A stretch of DNA of 64,000 bases from an uncultured Hellea sp. (GTDB lineage Bacteria; Pseudomonadota; Alphaproteobacteria; Caulobacterales; Maricaulaceae). This document shows positions 1 to 8,192 of this stretch, piece by piece. Position 1 is the first letter of the stretch. Every line of letters starts with the position of its first letter. The DNA is taken from assembly GCA_938007935.1 (NCBI GenBank), contig CALLMD010000022.1:1-64000 (forward strand), written 5' to 3'. Below the pieces are notes generated by a model. It saw only the letters and a program-made list of their open reading frames with translations. It ran no database searches and was not told the origin of the DNA. Position numbers and translations under genes: made by a program.

Positions 1-26
1 CTACGTTTAGCGTGTCTTGGAATTGG

Positions 27-251
27 CACGTGTACGGGCGTAACTGTGGGATTTTCCAAAGAGGCCGCTACACAAAAATCATCGCCGCAGGGTCAGTGCC
101 TTGTAAAACATCTTAGACTAAATTTGGTATCCATCAGGGTATCTGACTCTGCGGACTGTCCTAGTTGAATTTTTCCGAAAGAAAAAATCAACCGAGGCGA
201 ACGCTTTCACGGATTTTTAAAAAATCCGACTCTGCTCGCAGCACAGAACCG
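27..251. repeat. Left copy of a ~225 bp inverted repeat (pairs with 7277-7522)
   Basis: No coding frame is credible here. The segment matches the reverse complement of 7277-7522 in several blocks: 77-113 against 7445-7482, 126-162 against 7396-7432, and 211-251 against 7277-7317, with a shorter match at the outer edge (about 27-65 against 7493-7522). The spacers between blocks differ in length and sequence, so conservation is focused on the blocks. The two copies face each other and bracket the EamA to Lrp gene block. Bases 1-26 show nothing recognisable. Confidence 0.75.
61..175 (+). ncRNA. Candidate small structured RNA, copy 1
   Basis: Within the left repeat, CCGCAGGGTCAG (85-96) can pair with CTGACTCTGCGG (144-155) over 12 bp with a single G-U wobble, closing a loop of about 47 nt that contains the direct repeat GGTATC-N6-GGTATC. 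A run of five T follows at 171-175. The second copy on the other strand keeps the same pairing with a C-G to U-G change, which supports selection on RNA structure. I do not recognise the family; 6S RNA or another alphaproteobacterial sRNA is possible. Ends are approximate. Confidence 0.4.
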
Positions 252-252
252 T

Positions 253-1161
253 TTAATTTTGCTCTGCGCCTAATCGAGAGACCATCACGCCAAGGACAAT
301 GACCGCAAAGGCAATGACCATGCGCCAGCTAAAGGCTTCGCCTAATAATCCAACCCCAAAGATAACCGAGGCAAGCGGGACAAAATAATTTATCTTGGCC
401 ATGACGCTCGGTCCTGTTTGCTGAATAACATAGAGATAGAGAATGGTCGCCAGCGCGGTAGAGCCGATACCCAAGCCGATGGCCATCAATATCCCCATCA
501 TGGCTGGAAATTCTGTCGGCATCCCTGACCAGAGGCCTGCAATTAAGGCAATAGGCGCGGCGCAAATCAGCATCATGGCGGCGCCGACGCTTGAGGACGT
601 CTCTGGCGCGCGTTTGGCAATAACGGTTGTCACCGCATAACAAAAGGCCGCGATAACAATCAGCAATTGGGCTTTCCAATTACTGACAAGCTCAAGGCTT
701 AAATTATCAGGTAGGAACAGAACGACAATACCGAGAAAGCCGATAACAAAGCCGAGAAGTTTTTGAAAATTTAGTCGTTCATCTGTGAAGTAATGCGCGA
801 GCACAATCGTTAGCAGCGGCATGATACCCACCATGATGGAGGTTATGCCGCTATCCACATCAATTTGTCCTGTGGAGAGGAGAAAAAAAGGAATAACTGA
901 GCCTGTCATGCCCAAAATAGAATACCAGCGCCAGCGTACATCAGAGAGATTAGGCAGTTTCAAGCCTTTGTAATAGACATAGGCCGTGACCAGCGCTGCG
1001 CCTAAAATCAAACGATAAGCAACTAGCCAAATCGGCGTGATGTAATCCACGCCAACCCCGACCATGGTATAGGCGCTGCCCCATATCAGGATGAGCGCTA
1101 CCGCAAGGGTAAGGAATTTAGATCGGCTTAATCCAGAGGAATCAGATGGCGCTATGGGCAT
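253..1161 (-). CDS. EamA/DMT-superfamily inner-membrane transporter
   Basis: A 302-residue, very hydrophobic protein with about ten predicted membrane helices arranged as two EamA repeats, the normal layout of drug/metabolite exporters of the DMT superfamily. The first repeat carries the typical early helix IWGSAYTMVG and the second begins near residue 165. Substrate cannot be told from sequence; relatives export amino acids, nucleosides or other small metabolites. I place the start at the ATG at 1161; a TTG 15 bases upstream is also possible and neither has a strong ribosome-binding site. The gene lies 58 bases downstream of purA on the same strand and may be read through from it, but no function link follows from that alone. 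Confidence 0.85.
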   Translation of the reverse strand: MPIAPSDSSGLSRSKFLTLAVALILIWGSAYTMVGVGVDYITPIWLVAYRLILGAALVTAYVYYKGLKLPNLSDVRWRWYSILGMTGSVIPFFLLSTGQIDVDSGITSIMVGIMPLLTIVLAHYFTDERLNFQKLLGFVIGFLGIVVLFLPDNLSLELVSNWKAQLLIVIAAFCYAVTTVIAKRAPETSSSVGAAMMLICAAPIALIAGLWSGMPTEFPAMMGILMAIGLGIGSTALATILYLYVIQQTGPSVMAKINYFVPLASVIFGVGLLGEAFSWRMVIAFAVIVLGVMVSRLGAEQN

Positions 1162-1219
1162 GAACCGCCGTGCCAATTCCGCCTGAGTCGGTCAATAGGA
1201 TTTGGTACTTAAAAGCGAA

Positions 1220-2512
1220 TTAGGCCTTAAACGGATCGCGCATTAAAATCACGTCTTCACGTTCGGGCGAGGTACTGACCATGCTGACCGGGCAGCCGAT
1301 AAGCTCTTCAATATGACGGACATATTTGACGGCCTCTGCGGGCAGGTCCGCCCAAGAGCGCGCGCCGCGTGTCGAGCCTTGCCAGCCTGGCATGCTCTCA
1401 TAAATCGGTTCGACTGCGGCTTGGTAAGCTGCGCCAGCGGGAAGGCGCTTAATGATCTTACCGTTCAGCTTATAGCCAATACAAATTTTAAGTTCGGCCA
1501 TACCGTCAAGCACGTCAAGCTTGGTCAGGGCGATACCTGAAATACCGCCTGTGATGATGGCTTGCTTGACCATAACGGCGTCAAACCAGCCGCAGCGTCT
1601 TTGGCGGCCTGTAACGGTACCAAATTCATGGCCGCGTTCGCCAAGGCGCTGTCCAATCGCGTCGGTCAGCTCTGTCGGGAAGGGGCCTTCGCCAACGCGC
1701 GTTGTATAGGCTTTGGTGATGCCAAGGACATAATTAAGCGAACGCGGGCCCATGCCTGAGCCCGCGGCGGCTTGACCAGCTATGGTGTTAGAACTGGTGA
1801 CGAAAGGATAAGTGCCGTGATCAATATCGAGCATGGCACCCTGCGCGCCTTCAAAGAGAATACGTTTATCAGAGCGCTGAGCTTCATCCAAAGCATGCCA
1901 AACGGGAGAGATAAAAGGCAGAATTTTAGGCGCGATGTCGAGAAGCTTTTGGTAAAGCTCTTCAGCATCTGTTTCGGGCTGACCTAATCCACGGCGCAAG
2001 GCATTATGATGATGGAGCAGGTTTTTGAGACGGGCAAGGAGATGCTCTTCATCAGATAGGTCACAGACGCGAATAGCGCGGCGCGCGACTTTATCTTCAT
2101 AGGCTGGCCCAATGCCGCGTTTGGTTGTTCCGATTTTAATGCCGTCAACACGGTTTTCGCGAATGCCGTCAAGCTCGGAATGAATGGGCAGAATAAGGGC
2201 CGCAGATTCGGAGATTAAAAGGTTCTCAGGATTGACCTTTACGCCTTGTTCTTTGATGCGTTCGACTTCGGAGAGAAACGCCCATGGGTCAAGGACAACG
2301 CCATTGCCAATGACTGAGAGCTTGCCGCCGCGCACAACGCCGCTTGGTAGAAGAGAGAGTTTATATGTTGTACCGTCAACAACGAGTGTATGACCCGCAT
2401 TATGCCCGCCTTGGAAACGGACAACAACATCGGCGCGACTGGACAGCCAATCGACGATTTTACCTTTTCCTTCGTCACCCCATTGGGAGCCAACAACAAC
2501 AACATTAGCCAT
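1220..2512 (-). CDS. purA: Adenylosuccinate synthetase
   Basis: A 430-residue enzyme, full family length, that joins IMP and aspartate using GTP to give adenylosuccinate, the first committed step to AMP in the cytosol. The N-terminal [11 protein letters not shown] loop (residues 8-18) is the P-loop-like signature with the catalytic Asp, followed by [10 protein letters not shown] with the catalytic His near residue 41. The GTP-binding TKLDVLDG and the C-terminal STSPERED segments are present. The start ATG has a good AAGGAA site upstream. It is transcribed alone or with the transporter below it; a GC-rich hairpin at 2545-2569 lies between it and serA. Confidence 0.98.
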   Translation of the reverse strand: MANVVVVGSQWGDEGKGKIVDWLSSRADVVVRFQGGHNAGHTLVVDGTTYKLSLLPSGVVRGGKLSVIGNGVVLDPWAFLSEVERIKEQGVKVNPENLLISESAALILPIHSELDGIRENRVDGIKIGTTKRGIGPAYEDKVARRAIRVCDLSDEEHLLARLKNLLHHHNALRRGLGQPETDAEELYQKLLDIAPKILPFISPVWHALDEAQRSDKRILFEGAQGAMLDIDHGTYPFVTSSNTIAGQAAAGSGMGPRSLNYVLGITKAYTTRVGEGPFPTELTDAIGQRLGERGHEFGTVTGRQRRCGWFDAVMVKQAIITGGISGIALTKLDVLDGMAELKICIGYKLNGKIIKRLPAGAAYQAAVEPIYESMPGWQGSTRGARSWADLPAEAVKYVRHIEELIGCPVSMVSTSPEREDVILMRDPFKA

Positions 2513-2608
2513 ATTAATTCCTTCGGGCTTTTACCCCATAATTAAGGCGCGACAGATACTGCCGCGCCTAAAGAATCTTACTCTTAGACTTTTTCAGTCT
2601 TTAGACAA

Positions 2609-2628
2609 ATTCGCCGCTAAAGGCGAAT
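2609..2628 (-). terminator. Possible serA terminator hairpin
   Basis: ATTCGCC-N6-GGCGAAT forms a perfect 7-bp stem just downstream of the serA stop codon on the minus strand. The following minus-strand bases are T-rich only in part (TTGTC), so this is a weak intrinsic terminator or an mRNA-end stabilising hairpin. A second hairpin with 7-bp GC-rich arms (AGGCGCG/CGCGCCT) sits at 2545-2569, closer to purA. Confidence 0.4.
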
Positions 2629-2644
2629 CGAAATTCGGACTTAT

Positions 2645-4219
2645 CTACAAGCAAACAGCGTCAACGATTTTAACTTGCTCAATCGCGGCGATTTCTTCGC
2701 AAACTGACGCTGGAGGGCAATCGTCAACTGAGACGAGACAAACGGCTTCGCCGCCCTGTTCCATGCGCCCCATAGAGAAGGTCGCGATATTGATTTTTGC
2801 ATCACCCAAAAGATTGCCAAGTTTGCCAACAAATCCGGGACGATCATCATTGCGAATATAGAGCATATTCTCTGAGAAAGCCGCATCCATAGGAACGCCA
2901 AAGAGACGTACAATGCGCGGCTCACCGCGATAAATAGTCCCGACAATTGCAAATTTGCGCTCCGTTGTTTCTACGGTGAGACGGATTAAGCTATCTGCGC
3001 GTTCGGCTTCATTGATGTAGCTTTCTTTGACTTCAATGCCGCGTTCTTTTGCTAGAACGGGCGCTGAAACCATGTTGGCCTCTGGCATAGCTGTTTTCAA
3101 AAGGCCTGCTAAAGCCGCAGCAGACATCGGTTTCGTATTAAGCTGGGTTATTTCACCCTTAAAGGTCAATTCGACATTTTTGGCGGGTGAGTGCAGTAAT
3201 TGCCCCATCAAAGTCCCAAGCTTGCTGGCAAGGTCAACCCATGGCTTAAGGCGCGGCGCTTCTTCGGCCGAGATAGACGGCGTATTCAGCGCGTTTGAAA
3301 CAGCGCCAGTTAAGAGGTAATCCGCCATTTGCTCAGCGACTTGAACAGCAACATTTTCCTGCGCCTCAAGCGTTGAAGCGCCAAGATGCGGGGTCGCGAT
3401 GAAGTTTGGCGTTCCAAAAAGCGGATGCTCTTTGGCAGGTTCAACCGCGAAGACGTCCAAAGCGGCCGCTCTGACATGCCCGGCCTCAAGTGCGTCTTTA
3501 AGCGCTTCTTCATCGACAAGACCACCGCGGGCGCAATTGACGATGATGACGCCTTTCTTGGTCATGCCAAGGCGTTCGCGATTAACGATATTCTTTGTAC
3601 TTTCAACTAAAGGCGTGTGCAAAGTGATGGCATCAGCGCGCTGGAAAAGCGCATCAAGTTCAACTTTCTCAACACCTAATTTTACCGCGCGTTCCTCCGT
3701 AAGATAAGGATCATATGCGATGACTTTCATCTTAAGGCCCAAAGCGCGTTCAGCAACGAGCGCGCCTATATTTCCGCAGCCGATAAGTCCGAGTGTTTTG
3801 TTAAACAGCTCAGTGCCTTTAAAGTCAGATTTTGGCCATTCACCATTCTGCGTGCGAGTAGACGCAGATGGAATTTGCCGCGCGGCTGAGAAAAGCATGG
3901 CAATGGCATGTTCCGCCGTGGTGACGGCATTTCCAAAAGGTGTGTTCATGACGACGACGCCATGATCTGTCGCGGCTTTGATATCAATATTATCGACGCC
4001 AATACCGGCGCGGCCGATAACTTTGAGGTTTTTAGCCGCAGTAATAATTTCAGCATCCGGGCGCGTTGATGAGCGTACAGCAAGGCCATCATAATCAGGA
4101 ATGATTTTCATAAGTTCGTCTTTGTTAAGACCCGTAATAACGTCAACATCAACGCCGCGATTTTTAAAAACTTCCATCGCGGAAGGCGACATTTTATCTG
4201 CAATCAGAACTTTAGGCAT
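2645..4219 (-). CDS. serA: D-3-phosphoglycerate dehydrogenase (long form)
   Basis: A 524-residue NAD-dependent enzyme that oxidises 3-phosphoglycerate to 3-phosphohydroxypyruvate, the entry to serine synthesis. The dehydrogenase part (about 1-310) has the nucleotide-binding GLIGCGNIGALVAERA loop, the active-site RGGLVDE Arg region and the catalytic ATPHLGAST His. An intervening ASB domain (about 320-450) and a C-terminal ACT domain (about 450-524, starting LYIRNDDRPGFVG) make this the long, usually serine-regulated type. The gene starts 8 bases inside the end of serC on the same strand, so the two are translationally coupled and supply consecutive reactions. Confidence 0.97.
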   Translation of the reverse strand: MPKVLIADKMSPSAMEVFKNRGVDVDVITGLNKDELMKIIPDYDGLAVRSSTRPDAEIITAAKNLKVIGRAGIGVDNIDIKAATDHGVVVMNTPFGNAVTTAEHAIAMLFSAARQIPSASTRTQNGEWPKSDFKGTELFNKTLGLIGCGNIGALVAERALGLKMKVIAYDPYLTEERAVKLGVEKVELDALFQRADAITLHTPLVESTKNIVNRERLGMTKKGVIIVNCARGGLVDEEALKDALEAGHVRAAALDVFAVEPAKEHPLFGTPNFIATPHLGASTLEAQENVAVQVAEQMADYLLTGAVSNALNTPSISAEEAPRLKPWVDLASKLGTLMGQLLHSPAKNVELTFKGEITQLNTKPMSAAALAGLLKTAMPEANMVSAPVLAKERGIEVKESYINEAERADSLIRLTVETTERKFAIVGTIYRGEPRIVRLFGVPMDAAFSENMLYIRNDDRPGFVGKLGNLLGDAKINIATFSMGRMEQGGEAVCLVSVDDCPPASVCEEIAAIEQVKIVDAVCL

Positions 4220-5384
4220 TAGACAACTCCGCTAGTTTAGTTTCAAAGGCCCAATCAAGCCATGGTGTAAGCGCCTCAAGGTCTGACTTTTCAATTAAGC
4301 CAGAGGCCCAGACGCGAAAGCCTGCTGGCGCGGTCTTGTAAGATCCGAAATCAAGCGCAACGTTTTCATCGCTTAAGAGTTTGACGATTGATTTCGCGAA
4401 AGCGGCTTGTTCGTCTTTAGGAAGGCTCGTGATGCGTTCATCGACAATTTTCATGCAAACGCCTGTGTTGGAGCGTTCTTCCTCTTTCTCCGCGAGGTTG
4501 GCAATCCAATCCGTACGCGCAATCCAGTCATAGAGTACTTGTGCATTTGCATCCGCGCGATCATGCATGAACTGCAATCCGCCATTATCTTTCACCCAGT
4601 TTAGGGCATCAAGATGGTCTTCAGCACAAAGGAGTGATGGCGTGTTGATTGTTGAACCTTCAAAGAGGGCTTCATTGAGCTTACCTTTGTTGGTCATGCG
4701 GAAGATTTTTGGAAGGGGCCAAGGCGGTGTATAGCTCTCTAACCGCTCAACAGCGCGCGGGCTTAAGATAAGCATACCGTGACCTGCTTCACCGCCCATA
4801 TTTTTCTGCCAGCTATAGGTTAGAACATCAACTTTGGACCATTCAATTTGTTGCGCATAGACGGCAGATGTCGCATCGCAAATTGTGATGCCTTCGCGGT
4901 CGGCGGGAATGAAATCAGCATTGGGGACGCGCACGCCTGCCGTTGTGCCGTTCCAAGTAAAGACCAAATCACGATCGCCTGTATATTCATGAAGCGGAGG
5001 AAGCTGACCATAAGGCGCTTCAAGAATACGCAAATCGTCAAGTGGGAGTTGGCTCTTGGCGTCTGTAATCCAGGCATTTCCGAAATTCTCCCATGCCGCC
5101 ACATCAACACCGCGCGGGCCAAGCATCGACCACATAGCCATTTCTACCGCGCCTGTATCTGAGGCAGGTACAATCGCGATGCGGTAATCGGCGGGAACTT
5201 CGAGAACCTCGCGGGTCAAATCAATGACTTCTTTTAATTTGGCTTTGCCCAGCGCAGAGCGGTGAGATCGGCCCAAGGCGGCATCGCTTAAGGCATCTAG
5301 AGTCCATCCGGGACGTTTCTTTGTGGGACCCGCACTAAAGCGGGGATCGACGGGTTTTACCGTCGGCTTAGCGGCTATCGCCAT
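4212..5384 (-). CDS. serC: Phosphoserine aminotransferase
   Basis: A 390-residue PLP enzyme that transaminates 3-phosphohydroxypyruvate with glutamate to O-phosphoserine. The alphaproteobacterial subtype is recognised by the opening PVDPRFSAGPTKKRPGW and by the PLP lysine in SWQKNMGGE. An upstream in-frame ATG at 5396 exists, but its ATGGAG forms the Shine-Dalgarno GGAG for the ATG at 5384, and the family normally starts close to that point, so I use 5384. It is first in a serC-serA operon, preceded by a TTGACA-type promoter and a structured leader. No serB phosphatase is in this window. Confidence 0.96.
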   Translation of the reverse strand: MAIAAKPTVKPVDPRFSAGPTKKRPGWTLDALSDAALGRSHRSALGKAKLKEVIDLTREVLEVPADYRIAIVPASDTGAVEMAMWSMLGPRGVDVAAWENFGNAWITDAKSQLPLDDLRILEAPYGQLPPLHEYTGDRDLVFTWNGTTAGVRVPNADFIPADREGITICDATSAVYAQQIEWSKVDVLTYSWQKNMGGEAGHGMLILSPRAVERLESYTPPWPLPKIFRMTNKGKLNEALFEGSTINTPSLLCAEDHLDALNWVKDNGGLQFMHDRADANAQVLYDWIARTDWIANLAEKEEERSNTGVCMKIVDERITSLPKDEQAAFAKSIVKLLSDENVALDFGSYKTAPAGFRVWASGLIEKSDLEALTPWLDWAFETKLAELSNA

Positions 5385-5396
5385 GATATGCTCCAT

Positions 5397-5490
5397 ACGC
5401 TGCGTTTTTGTACAGCATCTAAAGTGCGCTCCAGTGGGGGAGCGTGACCCAAGCGCGCTTTAGAATAGAGATGTAAGAGCTGTCAAGAGT
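5397..5490 (-). promoter_or_regulatory. serC promoter and structured leader (candidate serC RNA motif)
   Basis: Reading on the minus strand, a TTGACA -35 element is followed after about 16 bases by TCTAAA. The early transcript can form a long hairpin: CTAAAGCGCGCT (complement of 5453-5464) pairs with AGCGCACTTTAG (complement of 5419-5430), with an alternative inner stem GCTCC/GGAGC sharing part of the same bases. A conserved two-hairpin element upstream of serC operons is known in Alphaproteobacteria (the serC motif described with other alphaproteobacterial RNA motifs). Mutually exclusive stems fit an attenuator-like role; assignment to that motif is from memory of its placement, not from alignment. 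Confidence 0.45.
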
Positions 5491-5500
5491 GCAAAGGCGC

Positions 5501-6679
5501 TCAAGAAATCGATATCAAGTTTGCCTTTGTTTCATCACGATGTTTCTTAAGATATTTCATAAAGGGCGTACCGCCTGTGCCGACATTTGTGTCATTACCC
5601 GCTGCACTTTTGCCCTGCTTGTTGATATAGCTAGCCGCATATTCCAGATGGCGTGTACGAAAATCTGATATAGCTTGCACATTACCATTATAGGCGTCCG
5701 CGAGACCTTTATGACCTGCTTTTTCAACAAAGCTGCGTAGCTTGCTGTGCGAGCGCACATCATCAATAAATCGCCTATGCTCCGTAGGACGGTAAACATG
5801 GAGCTGATCTAAATAAGCTTTCAAGGGGTCAGCGGCATGACCGATCCCCAGAAGGGCATCCATTGCAGGTACAATTGATGATTGAGACCCCGTCTGTCCA
5901 CGAAAGGCTTGGGCTTCATTGCCAAATCGCGTGCCTTCATAAATCACGCCATTTGGCAAAGCTGGGTTATCGCGCCACCCATGAATATAGGGCCGCACGC
6001 GTTCAAAATAAACATAAGGATCACAGCGTTCCGGCATGCGGTCGAAGATGGCATTTATCTTGCCCCAGATGGTGGCCATGTCTTCGAGTCTAGCTTGCAC
6101 GTCTATTAAATCCTCATTGCCAATTGCGTCAATTATTGGTCCCATAAGTGCAAGCGCAGCGCCTGCTTGGGCTTCAATCGCAACATGAATAAGCACAAAC
6201 CAAGCTTCGTCTTGACCGCCGAGAAAATGCTGGAGCATATAGATATTATCTAGATCAACCGCGCCCGATTTATCAAATCGTCCCCAATTATCGAGCACGT
6301 AACTACTATATGGCAGAAGTGGTTGCTGCCCCAAATGATCAGCAACTGCAACCATTGGCATAGCGAGGCAGCGTGGCAAAACCGTCGGCGCCTTGGGTTC
6401 ACCCCAAACATAGGATTGCACCATAAAGGAATAATGCACCATTAAGCGCCTCGCTTGGGCATCTGAACATGTTGCCAAAGCGTCTTTCAAATCGGTTTCA
6501 GGCAAGCTGGATATGAGGATATCGCGCACGCGTCCTGTCGGCAGAATTTGCGGCAAGCGCATGGCGACATCGCGAATGTCTCCTAGTTCACCGGAAAGTT
6601 CAACGTCTTCGGCATCAAAACGGCAAAGATAACCACGCTCCGCCGACATATCATAGGCGTCTAAATTCAGGGTTCCCAT
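5501..6679 (-). CDS. Indoleamine 2,3-dioxygenase-like heme enzyme
   Basis: A 392-residue protein of the IDO family, which opens the indole ring of tryptophan to N-formylkynurenine using heme iron and O2 in the cytosol. The diagnostic C-terminal features are present: the TRHLEYAASYI segment near residue 340, whose His is the proximal heme ligand in the family, and the substrate-gating GTGGTPFMKYLK motif near residue 367. The middle WGKINAIFDRMP region also fits IDO. Bacterial IDOs are scattered, and most bacteria use the unrelated tryptophan 2,3-dioxygenase. No kynurenine-pathway genes follow. It is divergent from an Lrp-type regulator, which probably controls it. Confidence 0.88.
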   Translation of the reverse strand: MGTLNLDAYDMSAERGYLCRFDAEDVELSGELGDIRDVAMRLPQILPTGRVRDILISSLPETDLKDALATCSDAQARRLMVHYSFMVQSYVWGEPKAPTVLPRCLAMPMVAVADHLGQQPLLPYSSYVLDNWGRFDKSGAVDLDNIYMLQHFLGGQDEAWFVLIHVAIEAQAGAALALMGPIIDAIGNEDLIDVQARLEDMATIWGKINAIFDRMPERCDPYVYFERVRPYIHGWRDNPALPNGVIYEGTRFGNEAQAFRGQTGSQSSIVPAMDALLGIGHAADPLKAYLDQLHVYRPTEHRRFIDDVRSHSKLRSFVEKAGHKGLADAYNGNVQAISDFRTRHLEYAASYINKQGKSAAGNDTNVGTGGTPFMKYLKKHRDETKANLISIS

Positions 6680-6704
6680 GACCTATCCTTTACAATTAAT
6701 CTTT

Positions 6705-6760
6705 ATAACGCAATTATAGTTGGATATTGACACAATTATACGTCTTTATAGGATTATAAA
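6705..6760. promoter_or_regulatory. Divergent promoter with paired CAATTATA repeats (IDO/Lrp)
   Basis: CAATTATA occurs at 6711-6718 and 6733-6740, 22 bp apart, about two helical turns, on the same DNA face. On the minus strand each repeat contains a perfect TATAAT that can serve as -10 for the dioxygenase gene. On the plus strand TTGACA (6727-6732) with TAGGAT 16 bases later can drive the regulator. Overlap of repeats and promoter elements suggests operator sites for the adjacent Lrp-family protein; this is inference. Confidence 0.45.
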
Positions 6761-6778
6761 TGAGAATTTTTGCAATAA

Positions 6779-7249
6779 ATGACTGAAATTGATGGCATAA
6801 GCTCCCAAATATTGTCTGTACTCGAAAGAGATGGCCGCATTAGCAATATTGACCTCGCTGTCCGAGTCGGTCTTTCGCCCTCGGCCTGTCTGCGCCGCGT
6901 CCAAGAGCTTGAGCGTAGCGGCGTCATTAAAGGCTACCGTGCAGTTATAGACCGCGCCGCCACGGGCACGGCCTTTACGATTTTTGTGACGGTCGGATTA
7001 TCAGGCCAGCTTAAAAAGCACGCCCAAAGCTTCGAAGCTGTTATGGCCGCCACACCCAGCGTGCGTGAGTGCCACAATATTACGGGCTCGGTCGAATATC
7101 TGCTTCGCGTCGACGTCGCAGACCTCGCCACCTATAAGGATTTTCACGCCAATGTCTTAGGCACCCTTTCACAAGTCAGCAGCATCACCTCCCATATCTG
7201 CCTCGGTTCGCCCAAAGATGAGCGTGACTTGGTTATGGGACGCAGATAG
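6779..7249 (+). CDS. Lrp/AsnC-family transcriptional regulator
   Basis: A 156-residue protein with the two-part Lrp/AsnC architecture: an N-terminal winged helix-turn-helix (about 1-60, with LAVRVGLSPSACLRRVQELE as recognition region) and a C-terminal effector-binding, oligomer-forming RAM/AsnC domain (about 65-150). The family senses amino acids, and the gene is divergent from the tryptophan-cleaving IDO-like enzyme with 99 bp between starts, so a tryptophan- or kynurenine-responsive switch is the simplest reading. The effector is not shown by the sequence. An earlier short frame at about 6760 ends just inside the gene and is not a start. Confidence 0.93.
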   Translation: MTEIDGISSQILSVLERDGRISNIDLAVRVGLSPSACLRRVQELERSGVIKGYRAVIDRAATGTAFTIFVTVGLSGQLKKHAQSFEAVMAATPSVRECHNITGSVEYLLRVDVADLATYKDFHANVLGTLSQVSSITSHICLGSPKDERDLVMGRR

Positions 7250-7276
7250 GCCGAAAATAACGAGAAGAATTGAAGA

Positions 7277-7522
7277 CGGTTCTGTGCTGCAAGCAGAGTC
7301 GGATTTTTAAAAATCCGCAAAAAAATTCCGCGCGACGGGCAGCATGAAAATCATTGATTTCAGCACGGTCGGCGGCGGCGCGCCACAAAAAAAATGGACA
7401 GTCCGCAGAGTCAGATACCCTGATGGATACCAAGTTTTTTTCTAAAATGTTTTACAAGGCCCTAACCCTGCGGCGATGATTTTATATGCAAGGGCCTCTT
7501 AATCCCGAAGTCTTACCCGTAC
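7277..7522. repeat. Right copy of the inverted repeat (pairs with 27-251)
   Basis: Reverse-complement match of 27-251. Block order is 7277-7317 (contains GGATTTTTAAAAATCC, a palindrome), 7396-7432 (GGACAGTCCGCAGAGTCAGA and onward), 7445-7482 and 7493-7522. Its variable spacer 7318-7395 is GC-rich and longer than the left copy's, and shows no reading frame of interest. The two copies are about 7.0 kb apart and oppositely oriented, so homologous recombination between them would invert the intervening genes. Confidence 0.75.
7387..7490 (-). ncRNA. Candidate small structured RNA, copy 2
   Basis: On the minus strand, the complement of 7462-7473 (CCGCAGGGTTAG) pairs with the complement of 7403-7414 (CTGACTCTGCGG) over 12 bp with two G-U wobbles, and an uninterrupted run of eight T (complement of 7387-7394) follows 8 bases after the stem. 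That is a more terminator-like end than in copy 1. The C-to-U change relative to copy 1 keeps the pair. The transcript would point towards the Lrp gene, opposite to it. Confidence 0.4.
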
Positions 7523-8192
7523 GATAGCTGTCGCTACCTAAGTAAGCCGGTTGGGCCTAACACCTCACACAGACCCGGCACAGGCTTGGTCGTAATGTGC
7601 CTTTGCTAATTCAATTACATCTCGCAAATGAACCAGCAAATACACTCAAGCTGCTCAGTCTCATCGTCCCATCCAACAGTAAGTAACGTACTCTTACCTG
7701 TCCTCTTGAATGAAAACTAATATCACCGAGGGTGGTTTCCCGATGACACAAGAAATATAGGCCAGTTCTCGTCAGTGAGGATTAATCTCTTTGATTTTCC
7801 GATAAGGTCTTGAAAAGAGGTGGTTTTTAAGTGGGATAAGTGAGGATTGAGTTTATTATCCAGCATTTTCAGAACACTGTCATACCGCCGCGACTCCCTA
7901 GGAGACGCCCGGTATCCATATCTCGGACTTTTAAATTAGTGTCGACCTTTAAGGTATGGGCATCGGGCAAGTCTACGACTTGCGGCGGTGTGACTTAATC
8001 AAGCCTCGTCATCCCAGCGCGAGGGCCGAGATGAAAATATTTTGTGAGGGTTAGTTGTGGCCCGTTGTAGCTTCGCGAAGCGAAACGCAACATGCACAGC
8101 AAACGCAACAGTCGTCGCTTAAACCTCGAAAGCTGACATCAAATAAGGTATCATTTTGGGAAATCTTAAGACATTATCGGTAAGAGATCTTA
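7523..8192. other. Gene-poor intergenic stretch
   Basis: About 670 bp without a supportable gene on either strand. 7523-7878 holds only short open frames; AGTGAGGATT occurs twice (about 7776-7785 and 7840-7849). 7879-7994 is a palindromic element listed separately. At 8070-8081 GCTTCGCGAAGC is a perfect 12-bp palindrome. The region looks like a landing zone of repeats between the housekeeping block and the RES gene. Confidence 0.6.
7879..7994. repeat. Large imperfect palindrome (possible extragenic repeat element)
   Basis: GTCATACCGCCGCG at the left end is complementary to CGGCGGTGTGAC at the right end, and an inner pair GCCCGGTATCCATA/TATGGGCATCGGGC also matches with few mismatches, so the whole 116 bp can fold as one long hairpin. 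It is followed at about 8006-8032 by CGTCATCCCAGCGCGAGGG, a sequence style common in small dispersed alphaproteobacterial repeats. Whether it recurs elsewhere in the genome cannot be seen here. Confidence 0.5.

Noticed and set aside
120-165. GATACCCTGATGG resembles the conserved AGATACCC(TG) segment of 16S rRNA
   Set aside because: Only about ten bases agree and no other rRNA helix is nearby; the match is explained by the repeat structure.
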